From positions 1 through 64,000 of the IMG/VR virus record IMGVR_UViG_3300024966_000001: a DNA stretch of 64,000 bases; one strand, written 5' to 3'. Positions 6,871 to 14,902 of the stretch are shown piece after piece. The translations under genes and the position numbers were made by a program. Source of the DNA: a virus. Positions within the stretch are counted from its first letter, which is position 1; each line of letters opens with the position of its first letter. The notes beneath the pieces were generated by a model. It had not been told where the DNA came from and did not search any database. It was given only the letters and a program-made list of their open reading frames with translations.

Positions 6871-6930
6871 ACCCGATACCGGCCTAGTCTGGCCAGACAA
6901 AAAGCGTTTCCTTCGTGCGCTGGCCGGTAT
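6871..6930. repeat. Perfect 10-bp inverted repeat with a 40-base loop
   Basis: GATACCGGCC (6871-6880) is matched by GGCCGGTATC (6921-6930). Together with a repeated TGATTAACAGTT-like sequence near 6811 and 6852, it fills the gap before the nuclease-like gene. It could be a leader hairpin, but no T run follows. Confidence 0.5.
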
Positions 6931-6968
6931 CAACTTTTAACGAAGACTAACGAAAGGAAAGAATAATC

Positions 6969-7559
6969 ATGGCAAAGGTATTGTGGGAGTCACAGAAGGA
7001 GCTAGAGGATTATGTTTTTAATTTTATTATTAAAAATTCACAAAATCCTATTAACGGAAATAGTGTAGATGGAGTTTATCGGCAGGTTGAACTTGGATCT
7101 TATGGAATTGCAGATTTAATTACTTTCTCTTATGAAAATCATTTTTTATATATATCCATAATTGAGCTAAAGAAAGAAGTCATTGATATAAAAACAATGG
7201 CTCAGCTTTCAAGATACCACAAGGCGGTTTCAAAATATTTTGAAAAATATCATCCTGAATGCAGCATTAGAATCAGTCTTTTAGCTGTTTCTACCGATAT
7301 AAATCAAAATGATGATTCAGTATGGTTAAGTGATTATCTATTCATTAATAACGATTTTGATGTTTTTTTATGTGACTTTGATCTTGATTCTGGGGTTAGT
7401 TTTTCTAGGACCGGACGATGGTATAAAAAAAATGAAGAATTCGATAAATTTAATAAAACGATAGGACAGATTGAAGTAAATTCGTTTATGTCCTTTGGTG
7501 AAGCGGCCGTTAAGGCCGACACTGAAATATCAAAAATATTTAGTGATAACAATGGCTAG
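6969..7559 (+). CDS. PD-(D/E)XK nuclease-like protein
   Basis: A 196-residue protein with the core order expected of a restriction-type nuclease fold: IADLITF near 47-53, supplying the Asp, then IIELKKE near 64-70, an ExK motif. A strong ribosome site, GAAAGGAAAG, precedes the ATG. It is clearly richer in A and T than the replication genes that follow, so it may be an acquired cassette. It could be an exclusion, recombination or host-DNA-degrading nuclease. The motif is visible; the activity is inferred. Confidence 0.6.
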   Translation: MAKVLWESQKELEDYVFNFIIKNSQNPINGNSVDGVYRQVELGSYGIADLITFSYENHFLYISIIELKKEVIDIKTMAQLSRYHKAVSKYFEKYHPECSIRISLLAVSTDINQNDDSVWLSDYLFINNDFDVFLCDFDLDSGVSFSRTGRWYKKNEEFDKFNKTIGQIEVNSFMSFGEAAVKADTEISKIFSDNNG

Positions 7560-8448
7560 AATCAGGACAGTTAAGCCTGAATTATTCAGGCATGAGGATC
7601 TGTTCGAGCTTGAGCAAACATCTAGGCTTCCTGTGCGGCTTTCTTTTATTGCTTTGTTTACCGCATGCGATAGAGAGGGTCGGTTCAAATGGAGGTCAAG
7701 GCAATTAAAACTAGATTGTCTTCCTTATGATGAAGTTGATTTTTCACGCGTGCTTGACGCGTTAGCAACAGGCGGATTTGTTGTGAAGTATTCCGTTTTA
7801 GGCGTTGATTACGGAGTTATTCCATCATTCAAGAGCCATCAAATCATTAATAACAGGGAATCTGAAAGTGTATTGCCATCACCACCTGAATTACTTGGTG
7901 AAAAGCTTATAAAGCCAGAAAATTTGGCACCATTAGAGCCATTAATTGATGACAAACCACGCGTAGATGACGCGTGCGGCACGCCCCTTAATCTAGATCA
8001 AGGGGAAAGGGAAGGGAAGGGAAGGGAAAAGGAAGGGGAAAAGGAAGGGGAAAAGAATACTCCTAATCACAATGCGGAAAAATTCGATGAAGACAAAATT
8101 CCGCAAACTACTGGCGAGTGGATGGAGTTCTTTGTCAACCAACATGGCTTTCAATTTCACGAAGTCCAGACTGCAAAAACTATCCCGATGTATGCCGACT
8201 GGGTTAAGCGAGAAATCAGCATCGGCATTGTTGAATCCGCTATCAATGCCACGGCAAGCTGGCTTGAGCGAAGGGGAGAAAAGGGCAAGCCCGATAATCC
8301 GGGTATTTATGAAAAATTCGTAAACACAATAATCAACGAACAATCCAGATTGGAGCTAAAAAATGAACGCAGCCCGACAAGAAATCAAAAGCCCAAGGTC
8401 GATTCGGTGTTTTCTGAAAAATATGCCGGAATCGGGTCCATCCCTTAG
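7552..8448 (+). CDS. Replication initiation protein O-like
   Basis: A 298-residue phage replisome organiser. The N-terminal winged-helix block (MARIRTVKPELFRHEDLFEL, then ACDREGRFKWRSRQLKLD, then RVLDALATGGFV) is the standard opening of this family. An unusual purine-only tract at 8000-8056 encodes a GEREGKGREKEGEKEGEKN linker, followed by a helical C-terminal domain that usually contacts the helicase loader. It overlaps the nuclease gene by eight bases and the DnaC-like gene by 86. As with lambda O, the origin may lie inside this gene. Confidence 0.85.
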   Translation: MARIRTVKPELFRHEDLFELEQTSRLPVRLSFIALFTACDREGRFKWRSRQLKLDCLPYDEVDFSRVLDALATGGFVVKYSVLGVDYGVIPSFKSHQIINNRESESVLPSPPELLGEKLIKPENLAPLEPLIDDKPRVDDACGTPLNLDQGEREGKGREKEGEKEGEKNTPNHNAEKFDEDKIPQTTGEWMEFFVNQHGFQFHEVQTAKTIPMYADWVKREISIGIVESAINATASWLERRGEKGKPDNPGIYEKFVNTIINEQSRLELKNERSPTRNQKPKVDSVFSEKYAGIGSIP

Positions 8449-9112
8449 CTCAGAAGAGCTCATGCTACAGGCGGCTGAGATAAGCAGGGAAGCAGCCGAA
8501 AAACTGGCGGAAGAGCGTCAAGCTATGCGCCAAAGTAGAGCTGAAGGACTTATGAGCAGAACTGCGATTCCGGCTCGATACAGGGATGCAGACTTGATGC
8601 CAAAGACTTCTGCGCAGGTAAAGGCGTATGCAGAAGGGAAGGCTTTTGTTGACGGATTTCAAGACAGACTGAAAACGGGTGCAGGCATGGTGATATGGGG
8701 AGATGTGGGTACCGGGAAGACGCATATGGCTTGCGCTATAGCCAATGCACTTATCGCCCAATTGCGTCCGGCGCTTTACTGCACGGCGCTTGAAGCGATT
8801 ATGTTAGTTAAATCGACCTGGAAGCGCACTGCTGGCATGTCGGAGTATGACGTATACGGGCGATTCGGAGAGCCGCAATTGCTAATCATCGATGAAATTG
8901 GGGTTCAGTGCGGAACTGATTTCGAGCGCATGGTGCTGACAAGTATCGCGGATATTCGGAGCCGTAATTGCCTACCTACAATCATTATCTCGAACCTTAA
9001 CCCAGAGGAAATGTACGGTGTTTTAGGCGAGAGAATGTTTGATCGCTTAGTTGGGTTTGGAGCGAATATTACTCACATGCCTGGGCGGTCATTGCGGTTA
9101 CGTGCAGTTTGA
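8363..9112 (+). CDS. DnaC-like helicase loader ATPase
   Basis: A 249-residue AAA+ ATPase with Walker A GDVGTGKT at 113-120, Walker B LLIIDEIG near 172-179 and an arginine-finger region at the C-terminus. It should load the host replicative helicase at the O-bound origin. GGAG seven bases before the ATG supports the start at 8363, although the start lies inside the O gene. Its TGA overlaps the methyltransferase ATG (TGATG). Confidence 0.9.
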   Translation: MNAARQEIKSPRSIRCFLKNMPESGPSLSSEELMLQAAEISREAAEKLAEERQAMRQSRAEGLMSRTAIPARYRDADLMPKTSAQVKAYAEGKAFVDGFQDRLKTGAGMVIWGDVGTGKTHMACAIANALIAQLRPALYCTALEAIMLVKSTWKRTAGMSEYDVYGRFGEPQLLIIDEIGVQCGTDFERMVLTSIADIRSRNCLPTIIISNLNPEEMYGVLGERMFDRLVGFGANITHMPGRSLRLRAV

Positions 9113-10665
9113 TGAGGTATTTATCTCTGTTCAGCGGCATTGAGTCCGCAACAATGGCTTGGCACGATCTTAACTGGGAGCCGGTGGCGTTCGCAGAAAT
9201 TGAGCCATTCCCTTGTGCGGTGCTTGCTCATCACTACCCGGATGTACCCAATCTCGGTGATGTTACAAAAATAACAGAAGAGCAAATCAAGTCATTGGGG
9301 GAAATCGACTTAGTTGTGTTTGGTTCGCCATGTACCGATTTATCAATTGCAGGAAAACGAGCAGGATTTAAAGATGCAGACGGCAACGACACGCGCAGCG
9401 GCTTATTCACCACAGCAATTAGAATTATTCGATGGGCAAGGAAAAATAACGGATGTCGTTTTGCATTATGGGAAAACGTCCCCGGCGCTTTCAGTTCCAA
9501 CAAAGGAGCAGACTTTGCGCGAGTGGTTAGCGAAATGGCAGGACTCGACGACGTTGCAGCCCCCAAAAACGGTTGGGGCACAGAAGGCGCAGCGGTTGGC
9601 GACAATGGAATGCTCGAGTGGGCTTGTTTGGACGCGCAATGGTCCGGACTGGCGCAGCGGCGCAAGCGCGTGTTCGCTCTCGTCGATTTTGGAGACTGGG
9701 CCAGTAGACCGCCGATACTACTTGAGCGCCACAGCTTGCGCGGGGATACTCCGCCGAGCCGAGAAACGGGGCAAGGAGTTACCTATGATGTTGCACCATG
9801 CCTTACAAGCAGTGGCAGAGGGGTTGAGCGAGCAGGGGATACTAGAGGACAAGATCCGGTAGTGGCCGTAGCTTTGCGCGGAAGAAATGGCGGAGCAACA
9901 GCAGAGCTTGGTGATGATGTTGGGTTTGCTCTTCGCGCTTCAGGCGGGGGAGGCGATAAGCCGCATGTGTTGTGTTTTGGTGGAAATAACACCAGTGGTC
10001 CTGTAGAGGTTTCGTCAACTCTTAACGCACATGGTGTTCGACTTGATTTTGAGTCTGAATTATTTATTGCTCAACAAGATTCTTATCACAACCTCCCTGG
10101 TCCCGACGTATCGGGATGCCTTAACTCAAGCATGGGTAATGGCAAGAATGGACAGGATACTGGCTTGCTGGTACCTGTGCCATATCACTCAACCGGCACC
10201 GGATATTGGCAGGAAGGTTTCGGCACTCTAAGAGCGCGGGCTCAGGACAGTCATGAGAACTTAATAGCTTTTTCGTGCAAAGACAGCGGCGCGGATGCTG
10301 GGGCAATAAGTCCAACTTTGCGTAGCATGAATAGCGTAAACAGCAATCAAAATGCGGGTGGTCAAGTAGCAATTGCCCTGCAAACCGATGTAACGCCAAA
10401 AGCAAGCGTGGAGTTAGCATTTACACTTAAATTGCCGAGTAAAACCGGTGGTGGTCAGCCAGCAGCTGTAATGGCTCCGGATATGGTGGTCCGCAGATTA
10501 ACGGCAAGGGAGTGCGAGAGATTGATGGGTTTTCCTGACGATTTCACATTGATTTCTGTTCGCGGCAAGCCAGCAGCAGATGGGCCAAGGTACAAGGCTT
10601 TGGGAAATAGTATGGCGGTATCGGTTATGGCTTATATCGGCCGGCAGATAATTCGGTGCTTATAG
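9112..10665 (+). CDS. DNA (cytosine-5) methyltransferase
   Basis: A 517-residue C5 methyltransferase. Motif I is LSLFSGIESATMAW at the start, motif IV is GSPCTDLSIAG with catalytic Cys74, motif VI is LWENVPGAF, motif VIII is QRRKRVFALVD, and the C-terminal motifs are RRLTARECERLMGFP and YKALGNSMA. PCT replaces the usual PCQ. Residues about 240-450 form a repetitive, Gly/Ser-rich target-recognition region with recurrent AL-R and TLRS/TLKL segments. It probably protects phage DNA against host restriction. A second conserved protein is encoded in another frame at 9374-9862. Confidence 0.9.
   Translation: MRYLSLFSGIESATMAWHDLNWEPVAFAEIEPFPCAVLAHHYPDVPNLGDVTKITEEQIKSLGEIDLVVFGSPCTDLSIAGKRAGFKDADGNDTRSGLFTTAIRIIRWARKNNGCRFALWENVPGAFSSNKGADFARVVSEMAGLDDVAAPKNGWGTEGAAVGDNGMLEWACLDAQWSGLAQRRKRVFALVDFGDWASRPPILLERHSLRGDTPPSRETGQGVTYDVAPCLTSSGRGVERAGDTRGQDPVVAVALRGRNGGATAELGDDVGFALRASGGGGDKPHVLCFGGNNTSGPVEVSSTLNAHGVRLDFESELFIAQQDSYHNLPGPDVSGCLNSSMGNGKNGQDTGLLVPVPYHSTGTGYWQEGFGTLRARAQDSHENLIAFSCKDSGADAGAISPTLRSMNSVNSNQNAGGQVAIALQTDVTPKASVELAFTLKLPSKTGGGQPAAVMAPDMVVRRLTARECERLMGFPDDFTLISVRGKPAADGPRYKALGNSMAVSVMAYIGRQIIRCL
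9374..9862 (+). CDS. Conserved protein nested in the methyltransferase gene
   Basis: A 162-residue ORF lies wholly inside the methyltransferase gene in another frame. It is not a random shadow. It has a LELFDG...GKTSPALS block, a TLREWLAKWQDSTT segment and the C-terminal block SLSSILETG...YYLSATACAGILRRAEKRGKELP. I recognise these from free-standing phage proteins next to methyltransferases. AGGA lies seven bases before the ATG at 9374. Both frames therefore seem to code. Function unknown; it may modulate the methyltransferase. Confidence 0.7.
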   Translation: MQTATTRAAAYSPQQLELFDGQGKITDVVLHYGKTSPALSVPTKEQTLREWLAKWQDSTTLQPPKTVGAQKAQRLATMECSSGLVWTRNGPDWRSGASACSLSSILETGPVDRRYYLSATACAGILRRAEKRGKELPMMLHHALQAVAEGLSEQGILEDKIR

Positions 10666-10724
10666 AGTCATCAGCATTCAGCACTATCAAGTCAATTTTG
10701 TAATCAGTAATCAGGAAAGCACTA

Positions 10725-11024
10725 ATGAGCAATTTAAGTTTGATTGGAAATAAAACAATGTCCAGTGTTGAGCCGGTGAAAACATTACTCGATATTGTGA
10801 AAGTAGGTTTAGTCGAGTCTGGATTTGATGGGCTTTTTAATGAATGCGGTGAGTGCGGGTGTGAGGTTTCAGATCTTGCGCCGGGTGACAAATGTTTTAA
10901 CGAAGATTGTATTCCAGCTTACAAGCACACTCACTCAAGCAGTAAAGATTTTATCATGAGTACAAAAAAAGAAGGTTTTACCGACGCGGATATAGAGGGC
11001 GTATTGAATGAAAGCTCTATTTGA
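10725..11024 (+). CDS. Small zinc-binding-like early protein
   Basis: A 99-residue protein with AGGA eight bases before its ATG. CGECGCEV and DKCFNEDC in the middle give four or five cysteines spaced like a zinc ribbon. It starts an operon of tiny coupled genes. No family is recognised. Confidence 0.6.
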   Translation: MSNLSLIGNKTMSSVEPVKTLLDIVKVGLVESGFDGLFNECGECGCEVSDLAPGDKCFNEDCIPAYKHTHSSSKDFIMSTKKEGFTDADIEGVLNESSI

Positions 11025-11127
11025 AACCCTACAAATAGCCGTTGTGATAGCTATTTGCATGTTTGGATTATTCGCGGTGTTGTGCGTAACAGCACCAAAG
11101 CCGCCTATCTCAAGTGGAATTGATTGA
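11008..11127 (+). CDS. 39-aa single-pass membrane peptide
   Basis: MKALFETLQIAVVIAICMF and onward gives one transmembrane helix (about residues 9-29) with a proline-rich tail. It overlaps the previous gene by 17 bases, and its TGA overlaps the next ATG as TGATG. The tight coupling on both sides supports a real gene of unknown role. Confidence 0.6.
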   Translation: MKALFETLQIAVVIAICMFGLFAVLCVTAPKPPISSGID

Positions 11128-11588
11128 TGGCACTGGAGATATTTTTCAGAAAACTCTATGACAAGCTGGTACCCGCTGATGAATACCAGCTGGAGCTTAT
11201 GGAAAGCTTGAAAATGAACGGCGAGTACAAGGCTGTTTTAACCCAGCCGCGCAATTATCTATTTCATAAGAAATTCTTTAAGTTTTTAAATAAGTGCTAT
11301 CAAAACTATGAGCAGCCGGAAGTTTTTTATCAGGACATTAGGGTGTTTAAAAGTTTTGATCGGTTTCGCGATGAAATCATCATTGCTTGCGGGTATTGGG
11401 AATTGGGTCTTGATAAGAGAAACAGAGTTATCCAGGTAGCTAAGTCAATCAGCTTTGCAAAGATGGATCAGGTTCAATTTGAGCAACTTTTCAGCAAAGC
11501 CATTGACGTTATTTTAGCTGATTATTTGCCGAACTATGGGCGTGAAGATATGGATGCGCTGGTTGCTGAGATTTTGAGGTTTTCGTGA
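11127..11588 (+). CDS. DUF1367 family protein
   Basis: A 153-residue protein. PRNYLFHKKFFKFLNKCYQNY near 44-64 is the signature RNP-x-F-HRKFFaLL stretch of DUF1367, a family widespread in lambdoid early (nin-like) regions. The biochemical role is unknown. It sits between the membrane peptide and the Ref-like nuclease, with start/stop overlaps at both ends. Confidence 0.75.
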   Translation: MALEIFFRKLYDKLVPADEYQLELMESLKMNGEYKAVLTQPRNYLFHKKFFKFLNKCYQNYEQPEVFYQDIRVFKSFDRFRDEIIIACGYWELGLDKRNRVIQVAKSISFAKMDQVQFEQLFSKAIDVILADYLPNYGREDMDALVAEILRFS

Positions 11589-11839
11589 TGAGCACAGCAA
11601 CGGAAAAACGGCACATGGGAAGGGTCGCCGCGCTTGGCTGTTTGATTTGCCAGCAGCCAGCCAATGTGCATCACATTCGCACAGAGCGGATCAAGAGCGA
11701 TTTCCTGGTGATACCGCTTTGCAGAGAGCACCACCAAGGGGATTTTAGTATTCACATGAGTAAGCGTCAGTTTGAGGGTGTTTACGGCTCTGAGTTACAT
11801 CTTTTGGCTCAGACGATAGAGAGATTAACAAAAATATGA
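11588..11839 (+). CDS. Ref-like HNH nuclease
   Basis: An 83-residue protein with MGRVAALGCLICQ, HHIRTER, PLCREHHQG and a FEGVYGSE tail. The zinc and H-N-H residues are arranged as in phage P1 Ref (RecA-dependent nuclease) and the related DUF968-type nin-region proteins. It may process recombination intermediates with RecA. It is shorter than P1 Ref because it lacks the basic N-terminal arm. Its ATG overlaps the TGA of the DUF1367 gene. Confidence 0.75.
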   Translation: MSTATEKRHMGRVAALGCLICQQPANVHHIRTERIKSDFLVIPLCREHHQGDFSIHMSKRQFEGVYGSELHLLAQTIERLTKI

Positions 11840-11884
11840 ATTTGACATGCGCCTGTAACCACGGCTATCCTTTACTCACTGCCC

Positions 11885-12112
11885 CACATTGGGCAGGCGG
11901 GTTTTTGCAGGCTCGGTTGGAACTGGCGCAAAGAAGATATGCGTCAACAGGCGTATGTCTTTTTTTATGCCCTCACTTTTTATGGTGGGCGGCGTATTTG
12001 GGAGGCGAAAGCCTGGCGGCCAGTTCCCGCTCTGCAAACCCGGATATGTTGTCCACCGCCCAAGTTTTTGCAGGCTTGTTCGGTGGCTTTAATTCACTGA
12101 ACTGGAGTCTGA
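11885..12112 (+). ncRNA. C4/Ash-type antirepressor leader RNA, copy 1
   Basis: A structured leader in front of a truncated antirepressor. A hairpin, ATATGCG pairing with CGTATGT, is followed by seven T. A GCCC/GGGC stem and a GGGAGGCGAAAGCCTGGCGG hairpin come next. An open frame of Ash-family type runs through it (MNLTCACNHG... from 11836, with FLWWAAYLGGESLA), but this frame is probably a by-product of the conserved RNA. C4-type RNAs repress ant genes in P1/P7-like systems. Confidence 0.5.
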
Positions 12113-12114
12113 AA

Positions 12115-12441
12115 ATGAATAACCAATCCCAAGTTACGCCCGTAATCCGCGTAGAAAACACCGACATCCCCGTAACCGTTTACCAAGCAGATATTGACAG
12201 CCCGCAAAAACCGGATGATACTGACCGCACTACAACGTTAAGCGGCCAACCGCACCCGACAGCCTTTGCGGTTTTTTTACGCCCAAAATTTCATTATGGG
12301 CGGGACGATAGGCCAAAATACAAGACCTTCGGGGAATATGCCAGCCGTCTTAACGCGGTAGTTGAGTCCCGCCTTCCCACTACTAATGGGAAGGTTTTCA
12401 AACTAAACGTTAAGGAGACCTTCAATGGTTGCTCAATCTAG
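12115..12441 (+). pseudogene. Truncated antirepressor N-terminus
   Basis: With GGAG eight bases upstream, the frame begins MNNQSQVTPVIRVENTDIPV, a close copy of the first 25 residues of the ORF6N gene at 12425 (STVCVENIQIPVVVYQD). After VTVYQADIDS the match stops and the frame runs through leader RNA copy 2 as unrelated sequence. It looks like the remains of a duplicated leader-plus-antirepressor unit whose body has been deleted. A short functional peptide cannot be excluded. Confidence 0.55.
12243..12420 (+). ncRNA. C4-like antirepressor leader RNA, copy 2
   Basis: CCGCACCCGACAGCCTTTGCGG is a hairpin followed by seven T. Then come a GCCC/GGGC stem, GGGACGATAGGCC, the core AATACAAGACC, and GAGTCCCGCC closing the long-range pair with GGGAC. 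The same order and core bases recur at 18615-18760, also before an antirepressor. It ends at the ORF6N ribosome site. Confidence 0.6.
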
Positions 12442-13153
12442 TCACACCCAAAATCCGTCCACCGTTTGCGTGGAAAATATCCAAATTCCGGTTGTTGTTT
12501 ATCAAGATGCTCGTGTAATTACCACGGACTTGCTTGCTCAGGTCTATGGTTCAGAATCAAGACGTATAACAGAAAATTTCACTCGCAATCAAGACCGCTT
12601 TGAAGTGGGCAAGCACTATTTCAAACTAGAAGGCGAAGAACTAACACGCTTTAAGCGTAGTAGTCCGCAAATCTCAAAACAAGCTCGTCATTTAATCCTT
12701 TGGACCGAACGCGGCGCAGCCCGCCACGCCAAGATGCTCGACACCGACCAAGCCTGGGACGTGTTCGACAAACTGGAGTCGGCTTACTTCGAGCCGACAA
12801 AAGCGCTACCCACACAGGAACCCGCCAAGCTGCCGCCTGCCGACGACCTCCCTCCCGACGTTTTAGCGGTGATTGACCACCGCGCAATGGCGATGTCTAT
12901 CCGGCACTATGACAAATACAGACAAGAATTGCGCAAGGCGATCAAAAGCTGGGGGCAACATCTGACCGGGCAAATGCTGGTCGAATTCGTCAAAACCATC
13001 GAGATGAAGGACAGCCAGCTGGTTATCGTCCACAGTGACACGTTGTGGCGGCTGTCCACCCGGCTGTCCACGCTGGAAGTCGTGCAACGCGAAGCGCTGG
13101 ATGCCGTGCATACGCTGGAGCAAGAAACAGGAAGGTCCTGGTACGGAAGGTAA
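12425..13153 (+). CDS. ORF6N-domain antirepressor
   Basis: A 242-residue protein. Residues about 15-115 form an ORF6N domain: IQIPVVVYQDARVITTDLLA, SRRITENFTRNQDRFEVGKHYF and LILWTERGAARHAKML. The C-terminal half is helical. ORF6N/KilA-N/BRO proteins commonly inactivate repressors or regulate phage genes. AAGGAGAC precedes the ATG. The leader RNA just upstream implies control by antisense or attenuation. Confidence 0.8.
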   Translation: MVAQSSHTQNPSTVCVENIQIPVVVYQDARVITTDLLAQVYGSESRRITENFTRNQDRFEVGKHYFKLEGEELTRFKRSSPQISKQARHLILWTERGAARHAKMLDTDQAWDVFDKLESAYFEPTKALPTQEPAKLPPADDLPPDVLAVIDHRAMAMSIRHYDKYRQELRKAIKSWGQHLTGQMLVEFVKTIEMKDSQLVIVHSDTLWRLSTRLSTLEVVQREALDAVHTLEQETGRSWYGR

Positions 13154-13264
13154 GGAATATTAACGGCCAGGGATGGCTATATGAAAACAGTTTAAATAGT
13201 TTGTCAAGTAATTAATTTTAAAGGATAAGTTGTATAATATTGGCTTAAAAATAAAGGATAAAAC

Positions 13265-13759
13265 ATGCTCAATAAAGTTATGTTAATTGGCCGATTGGGA
13301 GCTGATCCCGAAGTTCGCTACATGCCGAGCGGCGGAGCCGTTACCACAATTCGCATGGCAACGTCGAGGCGCTGGAAAGATAAGCAATCGGGTGAGCGCC
13401 GCGAAGAAACCGAATGGCATAGGGTGGTGTTTTATAATCGTTTGGCTGAAATTGCCGGCGAGTATTTAAAAAAAGGCAGTCAGGCTTATGTTGAGGGGCG
13501 TATTCGCACTCAGAAATGGCAAGGTCAAGACGGTCAGGATCGCTACACCACGGAAATCATTGCCGATACCATGAATATGCTGGATAGCCGCAGCGGCGGC
13601 ACTTCCGAGTTTGGCGGCGAACAGCCGCAGGGCGGATATTCCGCTCCCGCATCAAGACCGGACAACCCGCCCCAGCCATCGGCGCCGCAAAGCAGTTCCG
13701 GCTCCATGCCGCCGCCACCGCCAAATTATGACGATTTTGATGATGATATCCCGTTCTAG
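13265..13759 (+). CDS. ssb: Single-stranded DNA-binding protein
   Basis: A 164-residue SSB with an OB fold ([51 protein letters not shown]), a Gly/Pro/Gln-rich linker and the acidic tail DDDIPF that binds partner proteins. It protects single-stranded DNA during phage replication. A TATAAT at 13233-13238 and the ribosome site AAGGATAAAAC suggest it is also transcribed from its own promoter, although no good -35 is visible. Confidence 0.95.
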   Translation: MLNKVMLIGRLGADPEVRYMPSGGAVTTIRMATSRRWKDKQSGERREETEWHRVVFYNRLAEIAGEYLKKGSQAYVEGRIRTQKWQGQDGQDRYTTEIIADTMNMLDSRSGGTSEFGGEQPQGGYSAPASRPDNPPQPSAPQSSSGSMPPPPPNYDDFDDDIPF

Positions 13760-13771
13760 AGGTCACCTAGC

Positions 13772-13861
13772 ATGGTTCTTTTAATGGTTTTTATATGGGC
13801 GGCTCTTAGTAATCATTGGATGGTTGCTTTGGCGCTGCTTTATTGCATGCTGACATATTAA
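13772..13861 (+). CDS. 29-aa membrane peptide
   Basis: MVLLMVFIWAALSNHWMVAL then ALLYCMLTY is almost entirely hydrophobic and could span the membrane once or twice. It fits exactly between ssb and the resolvase gene, ending two bases before the next ATG. Its ribosome site is weak. Supported mainly by position. Confidence 0.4.
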   Translation: MVLLMVFIWAALSNHWMVALALLYCMLTY

Positions 13862-13862
13862 T

Positions 13863-14294
13863 ATGACTAAAGTTATCGGCATTGACCCAGGCAAGACAAC
13901 TGGTTTCGCTCTTTGCATTGATGGTCAGTTGACGCATGTTATACCTACTGATTTCTGGGGGTGTATTAGGCTGATTGATGATTGCCCGGATGCAACTATA
14001 GTTGTCGAACTGCCATTAACAAAGCACGTTTGGCACAACGGCGCTACATCAAAGAGAGCAGTACAGCGTACTGGCGTCAATGTTGGGTCGTGTATCCGGG
14101 AGGCCGAATTGATAGTCGAGTATCTTCAAAAAAATGGCCGCAACTACATTACTCAAAAACCCAAAGGAAAATTAAATGCTGAGTCATTTAAAAAAATAAC
14201 TGGATGGAAAGGACCGACAAACCAGCATGCAAGAGATGCAGCGATGCTGTGCTTTGGGTTAAAAAATTTAAATAAAGTACAGGTGAGTCAATGA
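13863..14294 (+). CDS. RuvC-like Holliday junction resolvase
   Basis: A 143-residue RNase H-fold protein. VIGIDPGKTTGFAL carries Asp8, VVELP carries Glu49 and HARDAAML carries Asp125, in the order of RuvC and phage resolvases. It should cut branched recombination or replication intermediates before packaging. It overlaps the next gene by four bases (ATGA). Confidence 0.82.
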   Translation: MTKVIGIDPGKTTGFALCIDGQLTHVIPTDFWGCIRLIDDCPDATIVVELPLTKHVWHNGATSKRAVQRTGVNVGSCIREAELIVEYLQKNGRNYITQKPKGKLNAESFKKITGWKGPTNQHARDAAMLCFGLKNLNKVQVSQ

Positions 14295-14494
14295 TCGATC
14301 AGAATGAGTTCGCGCATAACGGCGTGGCCTATGTGGCCGAATCATCGCCATCGGTAGGCAGTGTATGTTTTGGCTGTGCATTTTTTGATTATGGTTGCTT
14401 TTCGCCTGTAGTTGATAGTTATTCGTGTAGATCAAGCGTTAGAACCGATAAGCGCGACATAATCTGGAAAAGAAAGCTTGGTGCTCATGAGTAA
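14291..14494 (+). CDS. Cysteine-rich small protein
   Basis: A 67-residue protein with CFGCAFFDYGCF and a later SYSCRSS. Four cysteines suggest a small zinc or disulphide fold. It is coupled by ATGA to the resolvase and overlaps the next gene by eight bases. A family of such small phage proteins accompanies replication genes; the role is unknown. Confidence 0.6.
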   Translation: MIDQNEFAHNGVAYVAESSPSVGSVCFGCAFFDYGCFSPVVDSYSCRSSVRTDKRDIIWKRKLGAHE

Positions 14495-14657
14495 CGATCT
14501 TGACACGCATTGGTTCAGGGCTAAGTGCGATGCCAACTATATCCCTGCAAATGCCGACAAAGAGCACGACTTTATCGAGCGTGTTGGCATGAAGAATGAT
14601 AGCGGCACTAGCTTAGAGGATTCGAGAAACGAAGCTTGGAAGGAGTGTTTTGCATGA
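14487..14657 (+). CDS. 56-aa acidic hypothetical protein
   Basis: MSNDLDTHWFRAKCDANYIP and onward, acidic and soluble. It overlaps the genes on both sides (ATG inside the previous gene, TGA overlapping the next ATG). No family is recognised. Confidence 0.55.
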   Translation: MSNDLDTHWFRAKCDANYIPANADKEHDFIERVGMKNDSGTSLEDSRNEAWKECFA

Positions 14658-14902
14658 GCAGGGTTATAGTTATTGGAACTGGCATATCTGCGAACGTAAG
14701 AGCTTTGATGTTGGCTAAATTATCGCTTATTTGCATAGTTCAAGAGCAAACCAAAATTGATAGCGAGGTTGGGGCACCGGTGATTATTAGGTGTTTTGAT
14801 CATCATGACATCGATGCTTCATCTTTTATCAAAAAAAAACACTGTGATGGCCGTGGTTCGTGGCCCGATACTCGAAAAAGACATAATTCCAGGAAAAAAT
14901 GA
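14654..14902 (+). CDS. 82-aa hypothetical protein
   Basis: MSRVIVIGTGISANVRALML starts like a nucleotide-binding beta-alpha unit (VIGTG), followed by a basic tail (KRHNSRKK). GGAG about seven bases before the ATG at 14654 fixes the start. It is coupled by overlap to the next membrane peptide. Function unknown. Confidence 0.55.
   Translation: MSRVIVIGTGISANVRALMLAKLSLICIVQEQTKIDSEVGAPVIIRCFDHHDIDASSFIKKKHCDGRGSWPDTRKRHNSRKK

Noticed and set aside
9234-10420. Long minus-strand ORFs opposite the methyltransferase gene
   Set aside because: They have no start signals or recognisable motifs and follow from the codon bias of the coding strand.
11836-12114. Ash-family protein as a true gene
   Set aside because: The open frame lies over a structured leader RNA and its peptide has runs typical of translated non-coding RNA. 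The family name may reflect RNA conservation, so I listed the RNA instead.
13201-13238. TTGTCA paired with TATAAT as the ssb promoter
   Set aside because: The spacing is 26 bases, far outside sigma70 limits; only the -10 is kept as a weak note.
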